From: Zelopaecilomyces penicillatus | Taxonomy: Eukaryota > Ascomycota > Sordariomycetes > Hypocreales > Pseudodiploosporaceae | Assembly (NCBI GenBank): GCA_005765155.1 | Contig: VCCP01000001.1 | Coordinates: 3,348,001 to 3,412,000 of the forward strand | DNA length: 64,000 nt | Direction: 5' to 3' | Shown here: one piece after another, positions 47,237 through 58,701 of the stretch | Layout of the letters: each line of letters opens with the position of its first letter | How positions within the stretch are numbered: the first letter of the stretch is position 1 | Position numbers and translations under genes: made by a program | Notes under the pieces: model-generated | What the model saw: the letters and a program-made list of their open reading frames with translations, nothing else | Told to the model about the DNA's origin: nothing | Databases searched by the model: none

Positions 47237-50200
47237 GGTGATTGTCTGGGAGTAATGCAACAGAGACGAGTAGTGCCGAGTGAGAGGAGGGAAGAGAAGG
47301 GTTCAGAGGTGTTGATAGTTAATATCGACCTGGACGAGGGGAGGACCTCCTTGTTATCATATCAGGGTTTTCACCGCCCTTTGTGGCAGGCGGTGCCATC
47401 TTGGGCAGGGTTCGGCGGATCTGCCAGGGGCAGTGGGGTGTGGCGTCTCCAGAATGGACGACGGGCTCTGCCTACGACGATTTGTTGTCTGTACTGTACG
47501 TCGACAATCTGGGTCCACGGGTTGGTGGTGGATGTTACGACTACAAACAAGCACTGATACCACCCAAAGTTACTAGTACTAGGAAAGCGCCTGTAAAGCG
47601 CCTAATTAGAGCGCCAGTAAAGCGGGTATCGTCCCGGCGGCGGGCGGCGGAGGGGTCGTCCGGCTGCGTATTCGTATCTGGGTGAGCCAGGAAGGAGCAG
47701 CCAGCAACCTTGCGCCTGAAGCCTCTCTAATTAAAAAAAAAAAATCTCTCGTCTTCGCGTTGGGCTTTAGGCTCGATACTACTGTTGGTGGCATGGTGCC
47801 ACCTTTTGCGTCGGATTTAATTCGGTGGCCGCGTTTCTTTTTTCTACGTAGCATACACAGCCTTTCCGGAGCTTGCGACAACGAAACCAGATATCTTTTG
47901 TTGATTTGGTTCACCGAGGCCTTCAGCAAGTGCCTGTACCTGTGCCTGGTCTTATATCAATGCCGATGTACGGAGTGTATGGTTACTTGATACGGGTAGG
48001 GTTGGTACGTGCAAGACAGACCAATTTATATGGTTGCAACTTGCAAGCCCAACCACCAAACGGGAAGATGCACGGACGAAGAAGCTCTGGGTGCATGTTC
48101 AGTTATCCGTCTATTATTATTACAATCTCTCACACAAGCCAGCTCACCATGGCTTATCCAAACCTCTTGATCCTTTCCCATAATTATGGGGCTATGGTAG
48201 AACAACCATCCGCTAACGGATCCAGGAGCTGCGGTATTCAACGCGGCAACGTTTGACGATCGTCCATGTTACCTCCGGCCGGTTTCGCTCGAACTCATAA
48301 AATAACGCCCGTACCGGAGGTAACTGATAGCTTGGGTGGGCTCAGACATGGCTCCTCGGTGACAGGGGTTTGGAAGAGGCAGAATAGCACTCAAACAAGC
48401 AATGTGCCTGCGTATTCGTCTCCAACGTCATCTCATTGAAGGAAAAATCACCCATTGGAGGGACTTTACGTGTTAACAAGACAGCGAAGCCCAGACAAGA
48501 TTACATGCAATGCATGATTGAATCAGGTACACTTACTACTAGTTGTTTGGTTGTGTTGTTGACTATAGCACTAACGGGTATAGCATCTCTATCGTAGCCT
48601 ACCTATCACATCACTATCCTAGTTAGGTAGTCGTGTCTCACTAGCTGCAGCTGTGTGCACATTTGATCAGCTTTATGGCTGTACTGCACGAGTAAGTTTT
48701 CGGCTGTTCTCTTGTCTCGAGGCAAAGCGGTCTCAACGCCGGCAAATTGATACACCGTCAAGATCGTCGTCTAGTTGCCCATAGGACCCTAGAATTTCAC
48801 TACCTACTACTGAATAAAGTACACACACGTACGCTGTTCATGTCTAAGGTAGGTACTAATGCAACTTTGCAAACCAGTCTCCACCCAACGAACGCCTGCA
48901 TACACCTATATTCCATCTGCCGACGTCTGGTCTACGTACTCGTATCAGATCCCATCTCTCTCCGACTTCACTGCCAAGGCGGTAGACGTGCGTAAGACAG
49001 ACTATCATCGCTTGCATCTCAAGTCGCACTCTCATCTCCAAGCAAGAACAGCGCCACATTTGTAATCACACCAATCCTTCTATTTCGGGATTTCTCCGCT
49101 AAACTCCACTAGATTAACGGCTAAACACCCACTTTTAGCAACATGATGTTGTCCCCCCCTTCCCTTTTAAGGGGGGGTTGTTCGGTCTCAGCGCTTTGCA
49201 GGCAAGGCCGGGGAAGAAAGCATAAGATGATGATGTGCTATGACTAGGCAGAATTGACTGATTTCAATTGCAAGGCTTGTGCTACGTAGTCGGTTGCGAA
49301 TACGGCGAGTCTATAATTCCTTCTCCAAAAATAGTTCGTCATATATTGAGTTCAGACTAACTCGCAAACACACTGTGTGTAACATAGCTACCATCTACAC
49401 TAGCGGCGAGAATCATAAGCCCTCGCCATCAGATGACATCTTGTAAAAACAAATGGGCTGTGACTATAATCAGTCAATATGGATTGCCCCATTCTGAAAA
49501 TTATCCATGTACATCCCTGTTGTGGCCAAGCAAAACCCCAACAGAAAAACAACACCTGTCGGGTAGGAAAGTGTTTGGTTAACAAGCAATGACCAACAAC
49601 AATATTTCTAACAAGCATACCAAAACCTTGTCAGATGTTTGAAGGAATATTGCTGTTCGCACATTGCTGGGATTGGCAATTGCTGATAATTGCTGGTAAA
49701 TAAAACATAGATCTACTACAGTCTATAATGTGTGAATAACAAAATATCTAATATGCGAGTAGCAATACTCATTCTTAAATACACTCACATGCAAGTTGTA
49801 GATTACAATGCTCTATTGTATAGAAAAATAGAAGTTAAAATTCTACATCCCGACATCTCCGACGGAGAAGCTTGGACGGTGTTCGAAAATAATGCCACAC
49901 GCAGCTCCACCTCTGGGCGTAGCTTCAGCCAAGCACACAGACTGCCGGATTGGCACCCGGAACGGCAAGACCCAATGTGGCAAATCGAAGCTGCGTTTAG
50001 GCCTTTGCCCAATTCCAAGTATGATTGGCTTATCTTTCGACTACTAGTGCAAATCCTCAATCGCGGGCACTTAATTGGAGTATATATCAAGTGTACTTTT
50101 TTTCTTGTAATGCTGTATCTCTATTAGAGTTGGGTAGACCTGCCCGTTGAAACCATTATCACGCCGCGCTATGCATTAAATAATTGCCCAATGTTCCAAT
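47237..50200. other. 3-kb gene-poor interval
   Basis: ERG13 promoter at the left, then about 2.5 kb with only overlapping two-strand ORFs (longest 131 codons at 49732-50127) and no known domain. It includes an A12 run near 47733, partial direct repeats of AAAGCGCC/AGCGCC at 47582-47620, a TAGTTAGGTAG patch near 48620, and a run of T/G homopolymers near 49165. Confidence 0.45.
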
Positions 50201-52123
50201 TCACGGAGTTTCAGTCCCGCCGGTTGATGACCCATTCACCTTTTCAGCCTCTTTGGTGCCATTGAGAAGCTCGAGCTTCTCGTCCTTCTTAGTTCCGTTC
50301 ACTTGAACAACCTCCTCCTTGTTCTTCTCTTTTTCTTTGTCAGTATCTTGTTGCTCCTTCTTTGTTTTTTCTGCTTCCTCAGCCTTTGTTTTCTCAGCCT
50401 TTTCAGCCTCCTCCTTCTTCTTCTCGGCGTCCTCTTGCACCTTGCGCAAACGCTCTTCTTCCTTGAGCTTCCTGTCCTCCTTGTCCTTTCGCGTCTGTAC
50501 GACCCACTCCCAAGCGCTCTCAATGGCAGCCTCTGGATCACGTTTGTAACGGAGCAGCAAGCCCTGAATCTCGGCAGGACTAAATTCATGCTCGGGAATT
50601 TTTGCAGTGAAGACCTTTGCTAGCTCGGAGATACGATCGATGATTTCCGCATGCAGCTTGGTCATCTCCTTGTTGACTAGTTTGTCTGATCCCTTCGAGT
50701 CAGCTGGAGAACTGCCCTTTCCAGTGTTGGGCTTTTGGGCAGGTAGATTCTCATCCTCAAACGGCGCATAGATGGCACAGAAGATAGATGCGATCATATC
50801 TGCATCGGCTAGTCCAAAAGGAATAACCATGTCAACACGCCCAGGCCGGATCAAAGCCTTGTCCAATTTCTCCACGTGATTAGTCGTCATTATGAGAATG
50901 CGACCCTCTTGGGAGGCAACACCATCAAGAATATTGAGCAAGCCAGAGAGCGATAAGCGATTGCTTGGGGTTGGCGTGGATGGGGATTCAGGCGATGGAA
51001 CAGCTTGTATTGTCTCTCGAGGCATCTCGCTTGTGGAAGATTCATCGCGGGTATGGGTCAGACCGGCGCTGTCAATATCCTCAAGAAGAACAAGGCATCG
51101 CGTAGGCAGATTTCCAAACAGGCTCGTAAGGTTTTCCTCTGTTGCAGAGAGAGAGCTTAAGCTGACGATGTATATCTTCATACGGAAGTAGCCTGCGAGG
51201 GCAAGGCTAAGCGAGCTTTTGCCTGTACCCGGAGGCCCGTGTAAGAGGTATCCACGGCGGTAAGGAATGCCTCGGTTTGCGTACCAGCGACGTGTAGCGG
51301 GATTGAGGTAATCAGCGGCGTCATCAATCAGATTTTGCTTGAGTCTCTCACTCAGAATGACAGTTGAGAAGGGGCGGTTCAGACGGGACATGCTGCGCTG
51401 CCAATACGGCTCTCCATACATGCCACTACCGCTGGTTCCACGATAGATGAGAGTCTTTCGCTCATCCTTCTTAAGATACATCAACCGGGCCTCCTGCAGC
51501 AGTTCCTTGAGAATCTGGGGATTCCGACCAAAGCATGAGATAGAAAGCTCCTCCCGTTCACTGGCTGACTGAAAGTTCACCTGCTGCTGGTTCTGATGGC
51601 GCTCAAACATAAGAGGTCGGCCCTTGTACCAGAATAGGTGTGAACCGAAGGAAGGCGTGTAATGCAAAGTCTGCTTCTGGCCAATAAAGTCGACGCTACT
51701 TTCCTCTTCGCCACTCTCGTCTTCATCGTCATCGTCATGCTCGCTGCCTCCCCAGATGTAGCTGCTTCGAGAGTAGAGATCGGTATTTACAAGAAAGCGA
51801 CGCGAGTTCTGTGAGAAATTCTGACGTGATATCCAGAACATCATCATGTTGTAAATCTCATCATCAGTGCGGACTCTGAAGGACGACATGAGGTACTCCT
51901 CGACCAAGCCCCGGAGTGAGCTACTAACATAGCCCCACGCAAAATTAAGGCCAAAGATGGCCAAGAGGAGAGGCAGGTAAAAGTTCAGGTCGATGCCGAC
52001 ATATGTATGTAGGGCAGAGGTGAAGACGGAGAGCCCAGGAAAGAAGTAATTGAGGAGGGCAAACTGGGGCGATGGAGCACCATGAGGCATGTTTGGCGCC
52101 GAGGCATTTGGGTCTTGATCCAT
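50201..52123 (-). CDS. BCS1-like AAA ATPase
   Basis: A single 640-codon exon. An N-terminal hydrophobic segment (about 22-68) is followed by a BCS1 N-terminal domain (about 70-260). The AAA module has Walker A GPPGTGKS at 296-303, Walker B LVLLEDID around 344-351, sensor-1 N415 in MTTNH, and RPGRVD (426-431) with the likely arginine finger. Two features depart from true mitochondrial Bcs1: an acidic insert DDDDEDESGEEESS near 130-143 and a Ser/Pro-rich insert (about 355-390) just after Walker B. The last 110 residues are Lys/Glu-rich and predicted coiled-coil. Bcs1 itself inserts the Rieske protein into complex III. This gene is one of the expanded fungal BCS1-like paralogues of unknown role. 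Confidence 0.9.
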   Translation of the reverse strand: MDQDPNASAPNMPHGAPSPQFALLNYFFPGLSVFTSALHTYVGIDLNFYLPLLLAIFGLNFAWGYVSSSLRGLVEEYLMSSFRVRTDDEIYNMMMFWISRQNFSQNSRRFLVNTDLYSRSSYIWGGSEHDDDDEDESGEEESSVDFIGQKQTLHYTPSFGSHLFWYKGRPLMFERHQNQQQVNFQSASEREELSISCFGRNPQILKELLQEARLMYLKKDERKTLIYRGTSGSGMYGEPYWQRSMSRLNRPFSTVILSERLKQNLIDDAADYLNPATRRWYANRGIPYRRGYLLHGPPGTGKSSLSLALAGYFRMKIYIVSLSSLSATEENLTSLFGNLPTRCLVLLEDIDSAGLTHTRDESSTSEMPRETIQAVPSPESPSTPTPSNRLSLSGLLNILDGVASQEGRILIMTTNHVEKLDKALIRPGRVDMVIPFGLADADMIASIFCAIYAPFEDENLPAQKPNTGKGSSPADSKGSDKLVNKEMTKLHAEIIDRISELAKVFTAKIPEHEFSPAEIQGLLLRYKRDPEAAIESAWEWVVQTRKDKEDRKLKEEERLRKVQEDAEKKKEEAEKAEKTKAEEAEKTKKEQQDTDKEKEKNKEEVVQVNGTKKDEKLELLNGTKEAEKVNGSSTGGTETP

Positions 52124-53764
52124 CTCTGATGCTTAACCTTTTGAGGTTTACGCTTTTGGCAATCAATTGTGGGAAGAACAGCAGGGCAAATAAAAATGCC
52201 ACGATGGCTGGGAAAGATGCCAGATGAAGGTGTTGGATGAAGATGCAGGAAGGAAATGTGATCTGGTCAGACGACTGGCTTATGTACCAGACGAATGAGC
52301 GTGAAAATCCACACAACTCAGGCTCAAGCGGTTGAATGGGGATTATTGGCGACCCATTGAAATTGTGTGAATGACTCCATGCTTGTCGTAAGTCCTAACT
52401 GGAGGCTAGGCAGCGACGCTGTGTGGAGACTTTCCATTCTGAGAACCTGGCACCTCAGTGGACGATGCCCCTGCTTGTCGATGACAGCCCCTCCGAAAGG
52501 GCTGTAAGATGCTAGCGTTTGACAACCAGCATCATTGCTGCTTGTTTTGTTTTTTTTGGTCTGTTTGGTGTTAGTAGGGAAACGGATTACATAAACTGTG
52601 TCTTCCAATACACTGACCTTCCAACTCCCATTTTTCTTTTCTTCAAGCAATTATAGTTACTTTTACGCCAGGTGCATTTTGAACTCCCTGGGCTTCATCG
52701 TCTTGGACCATCACAACTCCTGTCCCATCTCCTCAAATCCCAATCGTTGATCGGCTCTACATGCCGGTTGAGTCACAAGGTATAGTACATTAATTAATAG
52801 TACCAGTTCACAAGCGGCCTGCCTGTGGCTGAGCCGCCCACCACAGCCTCAAACGTCTGATTGCTTTGGAGAATGAAAAGCCTTGCAAGGCAACTTTTGT
52901 TTACTACCATAGGTACCTAGGTATGTACGTGTTGATATGTAATATACACAAGTACAAAACTATACTAGTTGATCCACCATTATTACATCAAATACTCCAA
53001 AACAAACCGTGACGTAGCAGCTAGTAGCCGTAACTTACCTACCACGGCGAACCCTTTGCAGCTTAGACACAGCCATACATTGCTACTTCGGTGAGCTGCT
53101 TCAGCACTGGCGCGAATAAATAAGACGAGACACACACAAGTAAGCCTGACGAAAAAGAGTACGCCGAGAGCTCATACTAGGTAATGACATCGATAGCTAC
53201 TGGCTGTAAAATTTGCTCGACTATGCACACATTGATGAAAATTATACCATATTGGGACACGGCTGTGCATAAAACTGCCGAATTTGACCCGCCTTACGTT
53301 GTGTCGATTCCGGAACTGATGTACCGGTCTTGTATACAATATTATATGGACTGATAGACTAATACTAATATTCATGATGCGAACTAATATCTTTGAGAAT
53401 GATAGGGGTGGCGTGGTGTAGTTTTCACACCAGTGACAAAATGACCAGAGTAGTCTTCTGTTGATGACATCGGCTAACAACCGTCCTGTGAACGTGGTGA
53501 CGCAAGCTTTATTAGACGAGCACCGAAAGTCTCCTTGTCATATGTTTTGACTATAGATTGACTGCCTGGGTTAAAAACATATATTGAAACGTGTGATTGA
53601 CTCTTCTGGTCAATCCATGCCTCATTTCTACCCTCGACATGACAAAGTCACTTCTGAAACAGCCTTCATTCCTGCGTGATTTGACTTCATTGCTTCTCAA
53701 ACAAATCCTGACACTGGGCGAAATATAATATGGATTGAAAAAAAAAAACCGAAGGATCTCCATA
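52124..53764. other. Gene-poor interval
   Basis: Upstream region of the BCS1-like gene and adjacent DNA. The minus ORFs at 52324-52650 and 53172-53480 show no known domain. A palindromic island ATAGGTACCTAGGTATGTAC lies at 52911-52930. No RNA gene seen. Confidence 0.45.
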
Positions 53765-54346
53765 TTAGTTGCCGGGAAATGTTGGGATAGGAACAGAGCC
53801 AGTAAAGAGAGGTGGCATAACTCCACTGTGTGCCGGGCCATGCCGGTCTTGATGTCTGGCTCCAGGTCCACCCATGGAGATGCCGGCTGAAGCTGGAATC
53901 GGAGGCATATGTGGCATTGCCGGCATAGGAGGCGGAGCGGATGGCACAAACCCGTTGTGGAAGACTGGTTGTGGTTGCGGTTGTCGCATAAGAGGGGGTG
54001 ATGGGGTATAAGGAAGACCGTCTCGTATCCGATGACTACTGTTGCGATGAGTTGGTCCAGAAACCCACAGGAGTCGAGTTTCTTGTCCACAGAAATACCA
54101 CTCCGATATTCCCTGTCGTTGGTTGGTGGAAGGCAACGTTCGGGTGCTCTTCCTCATTGTTGTGGGCAGGGTCGAGCCGGCAGCATATGCAAAGAATTTG
54201 ACCAAAAATGAATTGTTTCTGGATATGCCCTTGTGCTTCTCTTCCCATCTTGTATCTCGTTCGTTGTCGACATCGTTTGCTTTGGAACTAGTGGACGATT
54301 GCCCCAACAAGGACGACGCCGTTAAAGCAGAGACCGAAGAGGACAT
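53765..54346 (-). CDS. Possible orphan protein, 193 aa
   Basis: An ORF of 193 codons with an ATG in good context (AAACATG). The N terminus is Ser-rich (MSSSVSALTASSLLG, then RDTRWEEKHKG) and the C-terminal third is Pro/Met/Gly-rich (SAPPPMPAMPHMPPIPASAG and on). The middle is less coherent and may hide an intron (a GTATTT donor and CAACAG acceptor exist around 54098 and 54032). No recognised domain and no homologue known to me. It stands alone in a gene-poor stretch. It could be a lineage-specific gene or a chance ORF. Confidence 0.4.
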   Translation of the reverse strand: MSSSVSALTASSLLGQSSTSSKANDVDNERDTRWEEKHKGISRNNSFLVKFFAYAAGSTLPTTMRKSTRTLPSTNQRQGISEWYFCGQETRLLWVSGPTHRNSSHRIRDGLPYTPSPPLMRQPQPQPVFHNGFVPSAPPPMPAMPHMPPIPASAGISMGGPGARHQDRHGPAHSGVMPPLFTGSVPIPTFPGN

Positions 54347-57300
54347 GTTTATACTGGTGAGTCAGAAACAAACGAGAAGTGAAACGAGCAATGTTATAGA
54401 TATGAAGCGTCAAGAAGAATGATCGCGTGTCGTATTGTCGTAATGGCCCTAAAGGCAAGGCGTCAGTGTGGGGCGATACTCATAAACCCAGGTTGTGTGA
54501 ATGACAATATATGAGTAAATCATACCAGTGATGATTTCAATTTACTATAACTTATATCAAACATACTAGTGGCATTATTTCAGTCACAGAGAGTTTGTCT
54601 TGAATACTTACGTATGCTGTGCGGCATCGGAATGGCAAAAGAGGTAGTACTTATTTGTTGCGAATATATTTAGGAGTTAGTCACTAAGATTCGCACTGGG
54701 GAATTACAACCTCTAAACTGCAGTATGGGACCTTCAAGTTCACACCGGCTGTATGCCTAAGAGAGAAACAAACATGATATCAATGGCAGTGATGATGAAG
54801 GGCGTGTGTAAATGAGAGTGAGGTAGGGCGTAGAGACGCAAAAGACACACCCTGTTTGCATACTCAACAGAGGGGTGTTGTTTGGATAGATGATACACTT
54901 CTGAGTAGTGATGAAAAAGCTTGGTCAAGACTGGTTCCGAAACGAATGCAGAAAACAAAACGAAACCCAAGCAGCAACGAAACCGAGATACTACAGGGGG
55001 CCGTGTCGGGAGCCAGCAGGCATACCAGCCAACAAGAGCGTGAAGATGTACAAGTGCAGGCAACCGGACGGACATGCATTGCTCGGGTGGACTTGTAACC
55101 TAGAAGAATTAATACTTCATCTGTAACACAAAAGGGCCAGGTTTAGGTTGCTATTGTTTCGGCCATGACGGATAAATTCTCCCATCAAGACGCTAATTGG
55201 AGAATGCAATATGCGTAGCATTCTCCTAACATGATTCTTATGAGCTTGTGGGTGTTGCATGCGAAACGTAGTACAGCTCATCTTTTGAGGAAGTTGCTGC
55301 GAGTGCTTGGTTCAACAACAACCACATGGTTGCTAGCCGGGAAGGCTTGTTCAACTTGTTAGTTCAAAGAGATCCATTCCATGGTGATCATGCTTTGTGC
55401 CCACAGACCCAAGCTTTTTGATCAGTAATGGGTGATAGAGTCTTGATCAGAGGGAGCTCAAATGGCAGCTCAAGCGGCAGAACAAGCGCTTCTAATCATG
55501 TTATTCGTCGCCGATGATCCCACCAACCACGCTTGGTATCGCCCAAAGATTTTTCGCAGAAGACAGAGAAGTGTATTTAGATCTCCACCATTGATGCGCT
55601 TGAAGGCTAGGGGAATGATCAAAGTTGTATTAAAACATGGTCAAGAGTGTTAGTCCGTCAGAACTAGAACACAACATTACATAGTTGTAGTATATGTGAA
55701 ATTTCTAGATTCATGACTGAATTTAAGGGGTTGGCAAAGAAATATGGACGCTCGGCCCCTGCCAATTTCCAAGTTATCCGGCTTTTGCCGTCAAAATGGT
55801 GCGATTTTACAGAGAGGGTCGGTGTAAGGCAATCCAGAACAATGAAGAAAGTGAGGCGCAGAAGATGGGATTATTGGGCCGGGTTGTTGAAGCGGTGCGA
55901 CAAATTCGGAGGTTAAAGAATGCCGAGCTGCGAGGTACAATGCTTGCACCTATGGGTTCTTGTGTGTAAGGTTTTATCTATTGCCTTGAGGATGATTGCA
56001 GTGCTCGTACCTGAAACGGCCTCTAATCGGACGAAAGGGTTGTGTGACAGTGCGCTTTCTTGATGCAGCCATGGAGAATGTTGACAACTCTTGGCTTACA
56101 ACACGCTACCTAGGATGAAAAGATCAGACAAATGATGGCTGAGCGTGAGATTGCAAATTTCATTGCCAATGACATAGATGAACCAGTGATGAGATACGGT
56201 TCCAATTAGTTACTACTTGCAGAGACTACAGATGGCATGCTCACCAGAAATATATTGCTCCTTAGTACTCCGTAATCAGAATCAGAGATGATCGCCAACC
56301 CCCTCGAAGGTTCGCAACGACGTGCGCCATGACACGTTCTGGTATCCGAGCTGCCTCGATATGCGTACCCCTGCCTTAAGCCGGTTGTTTAAACCATAAA
56401 GCCGACGCTACGGTGACGATGTGGAGGGATTTCGGCTATCGCTTCCACTTGGCTAGTCGGAGTTATTGTGTAAAGCAGGTAATTACTCGCGAATCAATCA
56501 ACAATAATCATATTGATAATCAGAGTAATATGATTGATGTTTTGCTCTCGTTGCTGGTGAGTTGTTTCCAAAGCTTGCTGGTCCAATGGAATGCTGATGG
56601 TGCATTCCATGCCATTGCAATCGCGAGGCCACAACGCAGGAATGTCTAGAAAGCGACTGCTGATATACGAACCCCATGTTCCGGTGGGTATCTGTGCCGA
56701 ACCACGGTCCTAGTCTAAGCTTGCAGGGCTTGAATCCCTGCAGTATCTTGGGTTATTACTGGTAGGCAGTGCTGACAGTTGTGGCCGTCATCGCAGCAAT
56801 CGGCAGTTGTTGCGGCAGAAGCCGAAAGTTAATGAATCTGCTGAGATATTCAGGTACAGAGAAGCCATTGGCAACACGTGGAAGTACGCCTATCCATCAA
56901 CAGGAACTGGACTTGTCAGAGTTGTCTTCCAAGGAGTAAGAATAGGATAATGTTAGTGGGAGGTAGAGGATGATGATCGATATCAAGACAGGTGTCATAC
57001 CGTATATGGGTCAACGAGTCAATGAGGCAGGCAGCCCCACCCTCGTCTCCTCTTTCCTAAGGCTTAAAACAGGCTAGTGAACTGAATCAAGACTAGGGTT
57101 GCAGCGGGTTTGTTTCATTCACGGAGTGCTGTGTTACCTGCTGGCCTTTACTGTATTTTGTATTTTTCACCATTGCCGTCCAGAATTCACTACAATCTAG
57201 GTTTAGTTACTAAGTAATAAGTTATCTGTGGATTTGCAACTAGATGCTGCAAGGAGCCCAGTTGCCCTTTTTCCTGATTGAGCAATGTGACCTAACAATC

Positions 57301-58701
57301 TGCACTTGTCCTGCAAGCCACATCTCGGCGGAACCTCGCCAGTCTCTTCAGAAGTTGTTCACCAGAAAAACAGGGAACAGCATTTCTGAAGCCTACTGTG
57401 ACCTGTACCTAATACCTTAGATACTTACTTAGTACTGTACGTACGTGGGTATCTAGGTACCTAGCATTTCAACATATGGGCCAAAGACGATACGGTTCTG
57501 GTCACCTGAAGGAGTGCATCATCGACCCAAGAACAAATATAGGGATTTTTGTTCTTGATGCTGCCCGTTTGTTCCCAGTCAATTGCGAGCAATATTCTTA
57601 TAATCTGGGTAGAGTCGTAGTTCACTGTGCAGCTCACGCTCCAAGAAGGCAGGCACTGTGGTGGCCCCTCTGCAAATCAAGCTGGCCAACAGGGTGCATG
57701 TGTGCAGACTCGACCATCCATGCATGAAATGTACAGTGCAGAGAAAGACAATGAGCCCCTGGAACACTGGGGCCTTGGCCTAGGTACAGCCACTGTGCCT
57801 TGAGTCCTTGCAGCGAAACCTGCTGCAGAGATGGCTAAGGGCGTTGTAATGCTGTAATATCGGCAGGAAGTGGGTGGTATTCACTGCGAGAGTGCTGCTA
57901 GCCTGCCACTGCCATTGACCTACGGCAACTAAAACCAACCTAGTAGCCCTCTGGTGTGCGTGCTAGGCTCAACCCGCACCGGCTAGACGGCCCAAGCCCA
58001 CCATTCACCACAGTGCGTCACGATGGCTCGCTGCAACGCACTCACAACGCACCACATTGCAAGTCACCAATGGTACGACTCGCTGTCTCTGCAATCCCGG
58101 ACGCCGTCCAGCGCTGACCAACCAGCGTGCTAACCCTCGTCAGTCGCGAAACCTGCACAGATGCAGCGCCTGCTGAAGGAACACGGCGCTAGCTTACCTT
58201 GTACAGTGCGAGTGCGGCCACTGTCGCCCTCACTTGCCTCAGCCCACTCAGCCCATTTCGTTCCACCGAGCCCGCTCACACTTCGTACACTCTGTCTGTC
58301 GTCTACACTCTGAACAATCTCACCTGCTGAATGCTGACTGGAGAGCCATTCATTTTCTCAATTCGACAACCGCTTTCGCCGCCAGACACTGTCAGCACCG
58401 CTTTTTATCCAAATAATCATCGTCTACGCAGGCCATCGATCCCGCATCAGAGCTGGCGACCCCCAACTATTCCATCTCTCGATCCCGTTGCTCTCCGCCC
58501 TCGCCTCTCACAGTCGTCCTCCTGGCCTCCGACGGCTGCGACACACGATTAACTGGGTGAGCCGATTGTTGGGTGATCGTGAGAAGACACAAAGAGGCGA
58601 ATTCCCCGGCCTGTCGGGGTCTTCCGCTGCGCCTTTGCCTGTTATTCTAGCGATCACCACGGACACCTTTCGACTGGCCTTTCGCCAAACTCATCGCCGG
58701 C
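54347..58701. other. 4.3-kb gene-poor interval
   Basis: No convincing gene. Small ORFs (under 112 codons) conflict between strands. Palindromic TACCTA/TAGGTA patches occur at about 57405-57470 and 57779-57786. A hairpin with a GCAGGG stem and a 7-base loop lies near 56727-56745. The last 500 bases are C/T-rich and should contain the promoter and leader of the next gene. Confidence 0.45.

Noticed and set aside
49732..50127. 131-codon plus ORF
   Set aside because: A competing 95-codon ORF covers the same bases on the other strand; no family features in either.
56727..56745. Hairpin GCAGGG-CTTGAAT-CCCTGC resembling a tRNA T-arm
   Set aside because: The loop differs from TTCRANY and no matching acceptor stem, D-arm or anticodon arm is found upstream.
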